This document shows positions 7,771-15,212 of a stretch of 21,093 bases of DNA, in pieces; position 1 is the stretch's first letter, and each line of letters begins with the position of its first letter. The position numbers and the translations under genes were made by a program. Source of the DNA: Deltaproteobacteria bacterium (GTDB taxonomy: Bacteria; Myxococcota; Polyangia; Haliangiales; Haliangiaceae); assembly GCA_018262455.1 (NCBI GenBank), contig JAGSPR010000097.1, positions 1 through 21,093 on the forward strand, given 5' to 3'. The notes under the pieces are model-generated. The model did no database searches. It was not told the DNA's origin and saw nothing but the letters and a program-made list of their open reading frames with translations.

Positions 7771-8061
7771 TCAGTGCGCCAGCTTCTTGAAAGCCGCGTC
7801 GAGCTCCTTCCAGGAGCTCTCGACGCCGTGCTTGAAGATGTCCCACTTGTCGCGGCCGGCGGCCTTCGCCTCGTGGAGCTTCGCCTGCGCATCGTCGAGC
7901 TTGGCCTTCAGCTGGTCGAGATGCTTGTGTGCGTCGAGCTTGGCCTCCTGGCCTGCTACCTCGGCCTTGGCCACCAGCTCGTCGAACTTCGAGCCCCACA
8001 GCTGGAGCTGGCCTTCCAGCTTGGACACGGTCTGGTCGACGCTCGAGTCAATCGTTCCCAT
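7771..8061 (-). CDS. Small coiled-coil protein, sll1863 stress-response-like
   Basis: A 96-residue soluble protein made almost wholly of charged heptads (LEGQLQLWGSKFDELVAKAE, then LDQLKAKLDDAQAKLHEAKAAG), followed by a Trp-containing end (DKWDIFKHGVESSWKELDAAFKKL). This layout, two long helices and then a G-x-x-x-W-x-x-x-K-x-G-x-E-x-x-W segment, matches the small coiled-coil proteins often named after Synechocystis sll1863, whose biochemical role is unknown. GGAGG on the minus strand lies 5 nt before ATG 8061. It is transcribed divergently from the kinase operon. Its reading frame and Shine-Dalgarno sequence are convincing; function is not established. Confidence 0.75.
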   Translation of the reverse strand: MGTIDSSVDQTVSKLEGQLQLWGSKFDELVAKAEVAGQEAKLDAHKHLDQLKAKLDDAQAKLHEAKAAGRDKWDIFKHGVESSWKELDAAFKKLAH

Positions 8062-8105
8062 GGCATCCTCCGTATGGTTCGTGGTCCTCGACTCGAGACC
8101 TTGCA

Positions 8106-8130
8106 GCGCCCGTGCCGTGTCGACGGGCGC
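8106..8130. promoter_or_regulatory. 8-bp inverted repeat in the divergent coiled-coil/kinase promoter region
   Basis: GCGCCCGT (8106-8113) and ACGGGCGC (8123-8130) are perfect inverted copies with 9 nt between them. They sit between the divergent genes starting at 8061 and about 8208. It could be an operator for a dimeric regulator, but short GC-rich palindromes are common by chance here. Confidence 0.3.
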
Positions 8131-8168
8131 CGGCGCGGGGCAGCGGCGAGGTAGCCAGGGGGACGATC

Positions 8169-8199
8169 GTGACTGCTCGTGTCGCGGCGGTGGTACCGT
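8169..8199 (+). promoter_or_regulatory. Possible promoter of the kinase operon (GTGACT - 19 nt - TACCGT)
   Basis: GTGACT at 8169-8174 resembles a -35 and TACCGT at 8194-8199 a -10, with 8 nt from the latter to GTG 8208. If real, the operon's first message is leaderless or nearly so. The competing view is that GTG 8169 is the start codon, since AGGGGGA lies just before it; low third-position G/C over 8169-8207 argues against that. Confidence 0.4.
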
Positions 8200-8207
8200 G
8201 GGATACG

Positions 8208-9812
8208 GTGTTTTCGACGGGTCTGCAGATAGGCAAGTACGAGCTCGGGAAGAAGCTGGGGCAAGGCGGCTTCGGCGTCGTGTTCATCGGCCACGACACC
8301 GAGCTCGAGCGTGAGGTCGCACTCAAGTTCCTGCATCCCGAGCACACCGCGAACCCCGAGATCCTGCGCCGGTTCCTCCAGGAGGCTCGGTCGGCCGCGA
8401 AGATCAGCCACCCCGGCATCGTGACGGTGTTCGAGTGCGGACAGGTGAAGGGCACGAACACGAGCGCCGATGGCGTGGCGTACATCGCCATGGAGCTCCT
8501 CCATGGCGAGAGTCTCAGTGATCGGCTGTCGCGCAGCGGCAGGCTACCGCCCGCGAACGCGATCGAGATCACGCGTCAGGTCGCGTCGGCCCTCGAGGCC
8601 GCGCATCGCGCTGGCATCGTCCATCGCGATCTCAAGCCCGACAACATCTTCCTCGCCATCGATCCCGCGATGCCCACGGGCGAACGCGTCAAGGTCCTCG
8701 ACTTCGGCATCGCCAAGCTCGCCCAGAAGCAAGGCTCGAGCGTGCAGACCCAGTCGCAGATGGTGTTTGGAACCCCGCGCTACATGTCGCCCGAGCAGTG
8801 CAAGTCGGCGGCGCACATCGATCACCGCAGCGACATCTACACGCTCGGGTGCATCCTGTTCGAGCTGGTCTGCGGCCGGCCGCCGTTCGACGGCGAGACC
8901 GGTGAGCTGATCGCCAAGCACCAGATGGTCGCCCCGCCGACGCCGCGATCGATCGTGGCGGAGCTTCCCGAGTCGCTCGATCTCGCGATCCTGTCGATGC
9001 TCGCGAAGGAGCCCGGAGCACGACCACAGACGATGATCGCGGTGCAACGCGCGTTCGAAGGCAACGCTTGGGTCTCGGGAGGGCTCGCGCCGACGCTGCT
9101 GCCCGATGCTGCCGAGTCGCTGCAGCGAATCACGCCCCGAGGACTGTCCGCGGCTCGCCCGAGCTCGGAGCCGAGCGCGGAACCGGCTCGCCGCCGCACC
9201 GCGCCCGCGAACGCGGTCGGCGCGAGCCCGACCACGCTCGGCGGCGCGAGCGGGGCGTGGGAGGGCGACGCAGCGCCCAAGCGCGGCAGCACCCGCGGCG
9301 CGCTGATCGCGACCGGGTTCGCGGCCGCCGCGATCGGAGGGCTGGTGTTGTGGCTCGCGGTTCGAGGCGGCACCGAGCGCACCGAACCGACCCCGCCGCC
9401 GCAGCCCGTGGCACAGCCGCCGCAGCCGCCAGCGCCTGCTCGCGCGCGCGACATCGAGCTGCGGCTGACGTCGACTCCAAGTGCCGAGGTCTATCTCGTG
9501 GCCGACGGCCGGCTCGTCGGCGAGACGCCGTACACGCACAGGCGGACCGCCGCGGAGGGTCAGATCGTGTTCCTGCTCAAAGCCGATGGGTACAAAGATC
9601 AGCGGGTGGCGATGTCCGCGGATCGCACGGATGAACGCGCGGTCACGCTCGAAGCGATGGCACCACCGACGCCCACAACGGCGGTGACGCTCAAGAAGCC
9701 CATCACGCCGATCAAGGTGATCAAGCCGACCACGCCGACCAAACCTGCGACCGGATCTGGCTCGGCGACGACGACCGGCAAACCCGGCGACCAGATCGAA
9801 GTCTACAAGTGA
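8208..9812 (+). CDS. Transmembrane Ser/Thr protein kinase with PEGA domain
   Basis: About 534 residues. The kinase domain is complete: Gly-rich loop LGQGGFG, VALKFL with Lys40, HRDLKPDN with Asp141, DFG from about 165, then SPEQ and the DIYTLGCILFEL helix. A linker rich in Ser, Pro and Ala leads to one membrane helix (about 365-387), a Pro-rich spacer and a PEGA domain (about 415-484) on the far side, then a Lys/Pro/Thr tail. This is the usual layout of Hanks-type kinases that sense the envelope: cytoplasmic kinase, external domain. I chose GTG 8208 because homology begins directly and the codons from GTG 8169 look non-coding; 8169 remains possible. The stop overlaps the next start (GTGA), so it heads a four-gene coupled operon whose envelope proteins may be partners or targets. 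Substrates are unknown. Confidence 0.9.
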   Translation: MFSTGLQIGKYELGKKLGQGGFGVVFIGHDTELEREVALKFLHPEHTANPEILRRFLQEARSAAKISHPGIVTVFECGQVKGTNTSADGVAYIAMELLHGESLSDRLSRSGRLPPANAIEITRQVASALEAAHRAGIVHRDLKPDNIFLAIDPAMPTGERVKVLDFGIAKLAQKQGSSVQTQSQMVFGTPRYMSPEQCKSAAHIDHRSDIYTLGCILFELVCGRPPFDGETGELIAKHQMVAPPTPRSIVAELPESLDLAILSMLAKEPGARPQTMIAVQRAFEGNAWVSGGLAPTLLPDAAESLQRITPRGLSAARPSSEPSAEPARRRTAPANAVGASPTTLGGASGAWEGDAAPKRGSTRGALIATGFAAAAIGGLVLWLAVRGGTERTEPTPPPQPVAQPPQPPAPARARDIELRLTSTPSAEVYLVADGRLVGETPYTHRRTAAEGQIVFLLKADGYKDQRVAMSADRTDERAVTLEAMAPPTPTTAVTLKKPITPIKVIKPTTPTKPATGSGSATTTGKPGDQIEVYK

Positions 9813-10777
9813 GAGCGCTGGTTGGCGCGCTGCTCGTGGCGATCGTCCTCGCGGCCAGCTTCGCGAGTCCCGCGCGGGCCGATGACAAGGCGCAGGCTGC
9901 CGCGCACTACAAGCAGGGCAAGGCCTTCTTCGACGCCAAGCAGTACGACCAGGCGATCGCCGAGTACCAGCAGGCGTACACGCTCGATCACGTGACGGCA
10001 CACCTGTTCAACATCGGGCGCGCCTTTCACCTCAAGGGCGATCTGAAGAGCGCGATCGAGTTCTATCAGAAGTTTCTCGCCGCCGACCCGGCGAGCTCGC
10101 GAGCGGACGAGGTGCGCGGGCACATCGCGTCCGCCACCCAGCAACTCGCCGATGAGGATGCCAGGCGACGCGCTTCCGAAGAGGCGGTGCGGATCGCGGC
10201 CGAGCAGCAGAAGGCACGCGAGGCACAGGAGCAGAAGAAGGTGGCCGCCATCGCGCACGTCAAGCAGGCCGAGGCGTACGCGCAAGCGGGTGCCTGGGCG
10301 AAGGCGGGCGAGGAGCACCGCGCCGCGGCAACGGTCGACCGCGATCCCCAGCATCTGCTCGACGCCGGCGACGCGTTTCGCAAGCAACCCGACCTCGCCA
10401 GGGCGCGAGACGCGTTCCTCGCGTACCTCGAGCAGGTACCGCTCGGGGACAACAGCGATCAGATCCGGGCGAAGGTCGCCGAGCTCACCCGTGCGATCGA
10501 GAAGGCCGACGAGGACGAGCGCCAGCGCAAGCTCCGCGAGTCGCTCGCGCTGGCTCGGACGGCGTCCGAGCCGAGACCACCAGGGGTCGATCTCAAACCC
10601 CGGCACAAGTCGTCCCATCGCGGCTGGATCGTCGTCGGCGGTGCGTTGCTGCTCACCGGGCTGGTCGCCGATCTCGTGCCTCCGAACACCAGCAATGGTC
10701 GACTCGACGCGAGCGACTTCGCACCGCCCGTGTTGTATGGCCTCGGCGCAGCCGCCGTGCTGGGAGGCGTGTTCTAG
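9809..10777 (+). CDS. TPR-repeat envelope protein with C-terminal membrane helices
   Basis: A 322-residue protein with a Sec signal (LVGALLVAIVLAASFASPARA, cut near residue 24). Tetratricopeptide repeats follow at about 30-95 (YKQGKAFFDAKQYDQAIAEY, then IGRAFHLKGDLKSAIEFY). A charged coiled coil (about 110-150, EQQKAREAQEQKK) separates these from a second, degenerate TPR block (about 150-215). After another charged helix, two hydrophobic segments (GWIVVGGALLLTGLVADLV and VLYGLGAAAVLGGVF) end the protein. TPRs bind other proteins, so a scaffold on the periplasmic side of the membrane is likely. GTG 9809 overlaps the kinase stop by 4 nt, and its own stop overlaps the next start by one base (TAGTG). 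Such TPR proteins often neighbour PEGA kinases in myxobacteria, from general knowledge. Confidence 0.85.
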   Translation: MRALVGALLVAIVLAASFASPARADDKAQAAAHYKQGKAFFDAKQYDQAIAEYQQAYTLDHVTAHLFNIGRAFHLKGDLKSAIEFYQKFLAADPASSRADEVRGHIASATQQLADEDARRRASEEAVRIAAEQQKAREAQEQKKVAAIAHVKQAEAYAQAGAWAKAGEEHRAAATVDRDPQHLLDAGDAFRKQPDLARARDAFLAYLEQVPLGDNSDQIRAKVAELTRAIEKADEDERQRKLRESLALARTASEPRPPGVDLKPRHKSSHRGWIVVGGALLLTGLVADLVPPNTSNGRLDASDFAPPVLYGLGAAAVLGGVF

Positions 10778-11412
10778 TGCGCGCGCTCGCGATCATCGTG
10801 GTCCTGGTCGTCGCCCTGGTGCCAGCGCTCGCCCATGCCGAGATCGACGCGAAGGGGGTGCGGGTCGGGCTCGCCACGTTCGGCGTCGACATCGAATTGA
10901 CTCAACCCAACCAGCAGGGCTCGGACGGGACGCACGGTCCCCCCAGCTTGTTCTGGGGCGCCTTCATCACCTCCCGCTTCACCCCGTCGTTCGCGCTCCA
11001 GCTGGAAGGGGTGTTCGCGATGATGAATTCGCAGGTCGAGCACTGCGGCTCGACGCCGGCCTGCATCAACGTGCACGATCTCTGGTTGTACTACATCGAG
11101 CTGCCCGTGCTGATCCGACTCGACTTGCTGCCCGGCGAGCGGTCCAAGTTCCATCTCGATGTCGGGCCCGAGCTGGCGATCCATCTCGGCAGCGTCGACA
11201 AGGTGGCGAAGGACCAGGCGCTCGATCTCAAGCCGCTCAATTTCGGGGTGGTGGTCGGCTTGGGCTTCGAGGTTGGCGCGGGCCCGGGCCGGATCACGAT
11301 CGACGCCCGGTACAAGCGCTGGGCGATCCCACTCCGAGATGGCACGGAGACGATCGAGAAGATCACGACCGACCATCAGGTCATGCTGGCAGTGGGTTAT
11401 GCGTTTCCTTAG
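10777..11412 (+). CDS. Small outer-membrane beta-barrel protein
   Basis: A 211-residue protein with a signal peptide (ALAIIVVLVVALVPALAHA) and then alternating hydrophobic and polar strands: GVRVGLATFGVDIEL, LFWGAFITSRFTPSFALQLEG, LWLYYIELPVLIRLDLL, FHLDVGPELAIHLG, FGVVVGLGFEVGAG, and the final QVMLAVGYAFP ending in aromatic-Pro. This fits the OMP_b-brl/PorT-like eight-strand barrel pattern. A loop holds two Cys (HCGSTPAC) that may form a disulfide. GTG 10777 shares one base with the TAG of the preceding gene, so translation is coupled. The 3' end overlaps the FG-GAP lipoprotein start by 14 nt. Probable role is an envelope component working with the kinase unit; no enzymatic motif is seen. 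Confidence 0.8.
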   Translation: MRALAIIVVLVVALVPALAHAEIDAKGVRVGLATFGVDIELTQPNQQGSDGTHGPPSLFWGAFITSRFTPSFALQLEGVFAMMNSQVEHCGSTPACINVHDLWLYYIELPVLIRLDLLPGERSKFHLDVGPELAIHLGSVDKVAKDQALDLKPLNFGVVVGLGFEVGAGPGRITIDARYKRWAIPLRDGTETIEKITTDHQVMLAVGYAFP

Positions 11413-12517
11413 CGTCGCGCTCGCGATCCTGGTGCCCGGCTGCGCGCTGATCGACGCGGCCGGCGACTCGCAGGGCGCCGGCATCTCGTACACGAAGTCG
11501 AACATCCCCGACACGACGGCGATGCCACGCGCGGCGGTGGTCGCCGAGCTCGACGGGATCCCGGGACTCGATGTCGTCGTGCTCGCCGAAGGCGGGGACG
11601 TGATCGCGTGCACCAACGTCGGCGCGGCGAGCTTCGCAGTGAAGAACACCTCGTTCTCCCCTTACACCACGATCGGAGCGTTTGACCTCGACGCCGATGG
11701 CAAGACCGAGGTGATCGCGGCGGGGCCCGGCGTGCTCGACGTGCTGGTCCCGAACATGACCGCCGGGGGCCTTTCCCGGATCGACCTGGTGGCGATGACG
11801 CTCGACGGCACCCACACGCCGCGCACGCTCGCCGCCGGCCAGTTTGCGAACGGCTCGACGACCCGCTCGCTCGTGATCTCGTACGACACTCCCGAGATCC
11901 AGGTGATCGCGAACCCGCTCGGCGCTCCCGGCCCCGCGCCGACGTTCACGACGATCTTTGCGAACATGGCCCCCAACGACCTCGTCGTGGGCGACGTGAA
12001 CGACACCGAGGCGGGCCAGGAGCTCGTGATCGCCAACGGGGTGGAGATCACCACGTTCGCGGGTCCAGCGTTCACGCGGACGGAGCAATCGGTGGGCACG
12101 GGGCAGGCGACGGCGCTCGCGATCGGGGATTTCGGCAGCTCCGCCCAGCTCGACGTCGCCTGGCTTCATTTGTCGGCGGGACCCGGCGAGATCGGGATGT
12201 TCTACGGCTCGCCGACGGGGTTGTTCGATGACGGCACCCGGTTCGGTCCCGGCACCGTGGGCGACGACCTCGCGGCCGATGACTTCGATGGCGATGGCAA
12301 GCTCGATCTCGCGACGCTGTTCACCAACGACGTTGGTGTCCGGACGATCCGGATCTTCCTGCACACGGCGGCCGAAGGCGTGTTCGACCAGGTCGAGGTC
12401 GCCGTCGACGGATCGCCGACCTCGTTCTCGACCGGCGATCTCGATGGCGACGGCAAGGCAGACTTCGTGCTGACGCCGGCCAAGCTCGGCGGCGTCGACC
12501 TGCTGTTGTCGCGCTGA
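11399..12517 (+). CDS. FG-GAP/VCBS-repeat lipoprotein (beta-propeller type)
   Basis: A 372-residue protein starting at ATG 11399 inside the previous gene. The start is set by a good lipoprotein signal, MRFLSVALAILVPGC, with Cys15 as lipid-attached residue. The rest is a series of FG-GAP-like blades with calcium loops: DLDADGKTEV (about 98), a degenerate DVNDTEAGQELVI (about 199), DFDGDGKLDL (about 296) and DLDGDGKADF (about 347). Propellers of this kind usually bind proteins or sugars and need calcium. It would sit on the outer or inner membrane facing the periplasm or surface. As last member of the overlapping operon it could be the ligand-binding or contact part of the kinase system; that is inference. 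Confidence 0.85.
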   Translation: MRFLSVALAILVPGCALIDAAGDSQGAGISYTKSNIPDTTAMPRAAVVAELDGIPGLDVVVLAEGGDVIACTNVGAASFAVKNTSFSPYTTIGAFDLDADGKTEVIAAGPGVLDVLVPNMTAGGLSRIDLVAMTLDGTHTPRTLAAGQFANGSTTRSLVISYDTPEIQVIANPLGAPGPAPTFTTIFANMAPNDLVVGDVNDTEAGQELVIANGVEITTFAGPAFTRTEQSVGTGQATALAIGDFGSSAQLDVAWLHLSAGPGEIGMFYGSPTGLFDDGTRFGPGTVGDDLAADDFDGDGKLDLATLFTNDVGVRTIRIFLHTAAEGVFDQVEVAVDGSPTSFSTGDLDGDGKADFVLTPAKLGGVDLLLSR

Positions 12518-12587
12518 GTCGACCCGAGCCGAGATCGCGGCGATCTGCAAGAGCATCACGCAGTGGGGGCCGTGGTACTGGTAGCGG

Positions 12588-12860
12588 ATGAGCCGGGTCA
12601 TGCAACTGAACAAGTCCGCCCAACCGATGCCGGGTAACGTCAAGACCGCGCTGTCCAAGCGCACGCTGATGGACACGTTCCGCGCGCGCCCCGACTACCA
12701 GCAGAACGACTACCTGAAGTGGATCGCGACGGCCGCGGGTCCGGCGGCCAAGGAGAAGCGCCTGCAGCAGATGCTCGACGAGCTGCAGCAGGGCAACCTG
12801 TTCAAGGGCGAGCCGTGGACGGCGCCCGTGACGCCCGTGACGCCGACGAAGCGGCCCTGA
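12588..12860 (+). CDS. Small YdeI/OmdA-family protein
   Basis: A 90-residue protein. From Met14 it matches the short YdeI/OmpD-associated (OmdA) pattern: [20 protein letters not shown], then R-P-x-Y-Q-Q-N-D-Y-L-x-W-I and [13 protein letters not shown]. A Pro/Thr tail follows. In bacteria the family is tied loosely to bacteriocin or peptide protection, but the mechanism is not known. ATG 12588 and ATG 12600 are both possible starts; neither has a clear Shine-Dalgarno sequence. The 69 nt before it (12519-12587) also show coding-like third positions in the same frame but are cut off by TAG 12582 and have no start codon. It lies 70 nt after the FG-GAP gene, so it may be read from the same transcript. 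Confidence 0.7.
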   Translation: MSRVMQLNKSAQPMPGNVKTALSKRTLMDTFRARPDYQQNDYLKWIATAAGPAAKEKRLQQMLDELQQGNLFKGEPWTAPVTPVTPTKRP

Positions 12861-12970
12861 TCCAGGAGCGCCGCGGCGCAGCTGCGCTTGCGAGCCCGCG
12901 CCGCGCGCGCGATCAGCGCCGTGGTGATTCGCTGCGACTATCGGCAACGGCGCTCGTCCGGACCGGCGAG

Positions 12971-14152
12971 ATGCATCGCTGGTTCCCATTGGCTCTCTCG
13001 TTCATCGTCGCGTGCTCCGGTGGTTCGTCGAACAGTGACGGACTCGAGGGTCCGCCTGGCCCACCAGGCGAGGTCGGCCCTGCAGGTCCGGCCGGCCCTG
13101 CGGGTCCGGTCGGTCCAACAGGTCCGGCGGGTCCTGGCACGGGTCCCGCGGGTCCCGCGGGTCCGACGGGTGCCACGGGCCCAACGGGTGCCACGGGCCC
13201 GACGGGCCCGATCGGCCCGATGGGGCCGCCCGGCATTGGCTCACCCGGTCCGGCAGGTGCGGTCGGCCCCGCGGGTCCTGCGGGCTCGATCGGTCCCGCG
13301 GGTCCCGCAGGCCCACCGGGCACCGGCAATCCGGGTCCCACCGGTCCGCAGGGGCCGGCCGGCACGCTGTTCGGCGAAGCGGCATCCTCGTTCGCGGGCT
13401 TCTCGTCGACGTTGTCGACCGGCGCGGCCGGCGGACGCGAGGCGATGAACGCGATGTGCACGGCGCAGTTCGGCCCGAGTCACCTGTGTCACTACGCCGA
13501 GTATCAGCTCGCGGCGAGCGGCGCGACCGTGCCCACGCAGGGCGCGTGGGTCGATCTGTCGTGCATCGAGCAGACCGCCGGCGGCACGGTCGAGTCAGGC
13601 CGCCTCGGCTGCGGCGATCAGCTCGGCGCAGCGGACGCGGGTCGCTTCCTGGACAACGAGCCGAGCTCGAACTGCTCGAGCTGGACGACCGCCGCGCAGT
13701 TCACGAAGGGCGGTGCGATCCAGGCGAGCAACGAGATCACGGCAACGTGCGCGACGGCCCGCGCGGTCGCGTGCTGCAACACACCTTATGCGGAGACGTT
13801 CCGCGGCTTCACGACCGGCACGACGAACGGCAACGCGGGGGGCCGCGCCCGCATGCACGCACGCTGCGCAACGGAATTCGCCGGCAGCCACATGTGCCAC
13901 ATCGCCGAGTACGTGCGCGCCGCGCCCAGGGTCGCGCCTCCCGCCACCGCAGCGTGGATGGACGACTCGACCTTCAACAACCGCGGCGAGAACCGCGGCG
14001 CGATGCCCCGCTCAGGCCGAAGTACGAGCGCGGAATCGTCATGCAATAGCTGGACGACGAGCAGCCAGTTCGTGAACGCGCTCGCGATGAACGCGGCCGG
14101 TGGGGTGCGCGGCACCTGTGACCTCGCCCGCGCGATCGCGTGCTGCGACTGA
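12971..14152 (+). CDS. Collagen-like lipoprotein with two Cys-rich C-terminal domains
   Basis: A 393-residue protein starting at ATG 12971, set by the lipoprotein signal [15 protein letters not shown] with Cys15. Residues 24-131 are collagen-like Gly-X-Y triplets, mostly GPAG and GPTG, with three breaks of the form G-x-G at about 56, 88 and 117. Such stretches form triple helices in other bacterial proteins. Two related domains follow, about 141-270 and 278-393, sharing G-G-R-x-x-M, C-x-x-x-F, SH-x-CH-x-AEY, AW-x-D, C-x-S-WT and C-x-x-ARA-x-ACC. The spaced Cys suggest disulfides, and the SHxCH motif might bind a metal. The likely picture is a lipid-anchored trimeric stalk with paired heads on the cell surface. 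Ligand unknown. I know of similar heads in myxobacterial surface proteins but cannot name the family. Confidence 0.85.
   Translation: MHRWFPLALSFIVACSGGSSNSDGLEGPPGPPGEVGPAGPAGPAGPVGPTGPAGPGTGPAGPAGPTGATGPTGATGPTGPIGPMGPPGIGSPGPAGAVGPAGPAGSIGPAGPAGPPGTGNPGPTGPQGPAGTLFGEAASSFAGFSSTLSTGAAGGREAMNAMCTAQFGPSHLCHYAEYQLAASGATVPTQGAWVDLSCIEQTAGGTVESGRLGCGDQLGAADAGRFLDNEPSSNCSSWTTAAQFTKGGAIQASNEITATCATARAVACCNTPYAETFRGFTTGTTNGNAGGRARMHARCATEFAGSHMCHIAEYVRAAPRVAPPATAAWMDDSTFNNRGENRGAMPRSGRSTSAESSCNSWTTSSQFVNALAMNAAGGVRGTCDLARAIACCD
13045..13370 (+). repeat. Collagen-like Gly-X-Y coding repeat
   Basis: DNA made of imperfect 9-bp GGTCCNGCN-type units coding Gly-Pro-Ala and Gly-Pro-Thr triplets. Such repetitive GC-rich DNA tends to change length by slippage, so stalk length may vary between strains. 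Confidence 0.85.
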
Positions 14153-14190
14153 TCGGCGCCGCTGCACCCGTGCGCCTGGGCCCAGCCGCA

Positions 14191-15102
14191 TCACGAGGGG
14201 GCCGTGCTCGGCAGAAAGCGCTGCAGCTCGGTCGCCAGCAGCTCGACCACGCCGCGAATCCGCGGCGAGCGCGTCGCCCGCGGTCGAGTGACGAGGTGCA
14301 CCGGCTCGCCCGCACAGCCGTACGCCTCGAGGACCGCCACCAATCGGCCCGCTGCCAGGTCGTCGGCGACCATGAAGTGGAAGACCTGCGCGATGCCGAT
14401 GCCGGCGCGGGCCGCGTCGACCAGGCGTTCCCCCTGATCGATCTGGAGCGGGCCGGTCACGGCGATCGCCTGCTTGCCGCGCTCGGTCGCGAAGCACCAT
14501 GGCGCCGGGCGACCGCTCGGCGTGGCGAACATCAGGCAGCGATGCGTCGCGACGTCCTCGATGGATCGCGGCGTGCCATGCCGGGCCAGGTAACTCGGCG
14601 CGGCCACGGTGACCCAGCTCGGCGTGCCCAGATGCCGGGCCACGACCGACGCGTCCTCGACCGTCCCGATCCGGATCGCGACGTCGATCTGCTCGCCCAC
14701 CAGCGCCACCTTCCGATCGGTGAGGTGCAACCGGAGGTCGAGGAGCGGATAGCGATCGGCGAACGGCGCGAGCGCCCGGACGACGACCGCCCCGAGTAGA
14801 AACGGGACCGAGATGTCGACTCGACCACTGGGCAGGGTTCGCGCCTGGTCGACGAGCGCCCGCCCGGCCTCGAGCTGCGCCACCGCTTCACGACAGCGAT
14901 CGAAGAACACCGCGCCTTCCGGGGTGAGCTCGACCCGCCGCGAGGTGCGCGCAAACAAGGTCACGCCGAGGCCGGCCTCGAGCCGGGTCACGGCCTTGCT
15001 GACCGCCGCGGGAGTGACCCCAAGTTGGCGTGCGGCCTGCCGAAACGACAACGTGCGCGCCACGGCCACGAAGGGCTGCACCCCGACGAACAGATCATTC
15101 AT
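14191..15102 (-). CDS. LysR-family transcriptional regulator
   Basis: A 303-residue protein, normal LysR length. The winged HTH is at residues 5-62: FVAVARTLSFRQAARQLGVTPAAVSKAVTRLEAGLGVTLFARTSRRVELTPEG. The effector domain (about 90-295) has the usual two-lobe pattern, with PSGRVDISVPFLLG, LVGEQIDVAIRIG and the late AGIGIAQVFHFMVADDLAAGRLVAVL. The start ATG 15102 places the HTH right at the N-terminus; the open frame continues upstream, but that part is not conserved. The gene is divergent from an outer-membrane protein gene (ATG 15213) across 110 nt, the classic LysR layout, so it probably controls that gene and itself. The effector is unknown. This subgroup resembles CrgA/DsdC-like LysRs in general shape only. 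Confidence 0.92.
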   Translation of the reverse strand: MNDLFVGVQPFVAVARTLSFRQAARQLGVTPAAVSKAVTRLEAGLGVTLFARTSRRVELTPEGAVFFDRCREAVAQLEAGRALVDQARTLPSGRVDISVPFLLGAVVVRALAPFADRYPLLDLRLHLTDRKVALVGEQIDVAIRIGTVEDASVVARHLGTPSWVTVAAPSYLARHGTPRSIEDVATHRCLMFATPSGRPAPWCFATERGKQAIAVTGPLQIDQGERLVDAARAGIGIAQVFHFMVADDLAAGRLVAVLEAYGCAGEPVHLVTRPRATRSPRIRGVVELLATELQRFLPSTAPS

Positions 15103-15212
15103 TAACTTGCGGTTAACGATATCACGAGTTGTTGTCGTTTGGCATCGATGGGTTAACGACCGACGATGAGGGTGTCGAACCAATCCATCCCCTCTCACCT
15201 GGAGAAGCCGCC
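15103..15212. promoter_or_regulatory. Shared LysR/outer-membrane-protein promoter region with GGTTAACGA repeats
   Basis: GGTTAACGA occurs at 15111-15119 and 15151-15159, 40 bp apart, close to four helical turns. Each contains the palindrome GTTAAC. The sites lie on one DNA face between the two divergent starts, as expected for a LysR tetramer bending DNA. The region is less GC-rich than its surroundings. GGAG at 15202-15205 is the ribosome site for the plus-strand gene. Confidence 0.55.

Noticed and set aside
8544..10001. Minus-strand open frame of 485 codons opposite the kinase
   Set aside because: Antisense shadow of a well-supported Ser/Thr kinase gene.
12868..12887. Two overlapping 12-bp GC palindromes after the YdeI-like gene
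   Set aside because: Such all-GC palindromes arise easily here. There is no T-tract and the two would compete, so I do not call a terminator.
12913..13461. Collagen-like protein on the minus strand
   Set aside because: Gly-Pro repeats read as Gly/Pro repeats on the opposite strand too. Only the plus strand has a lipoprotein signal and conserved downstream domains.
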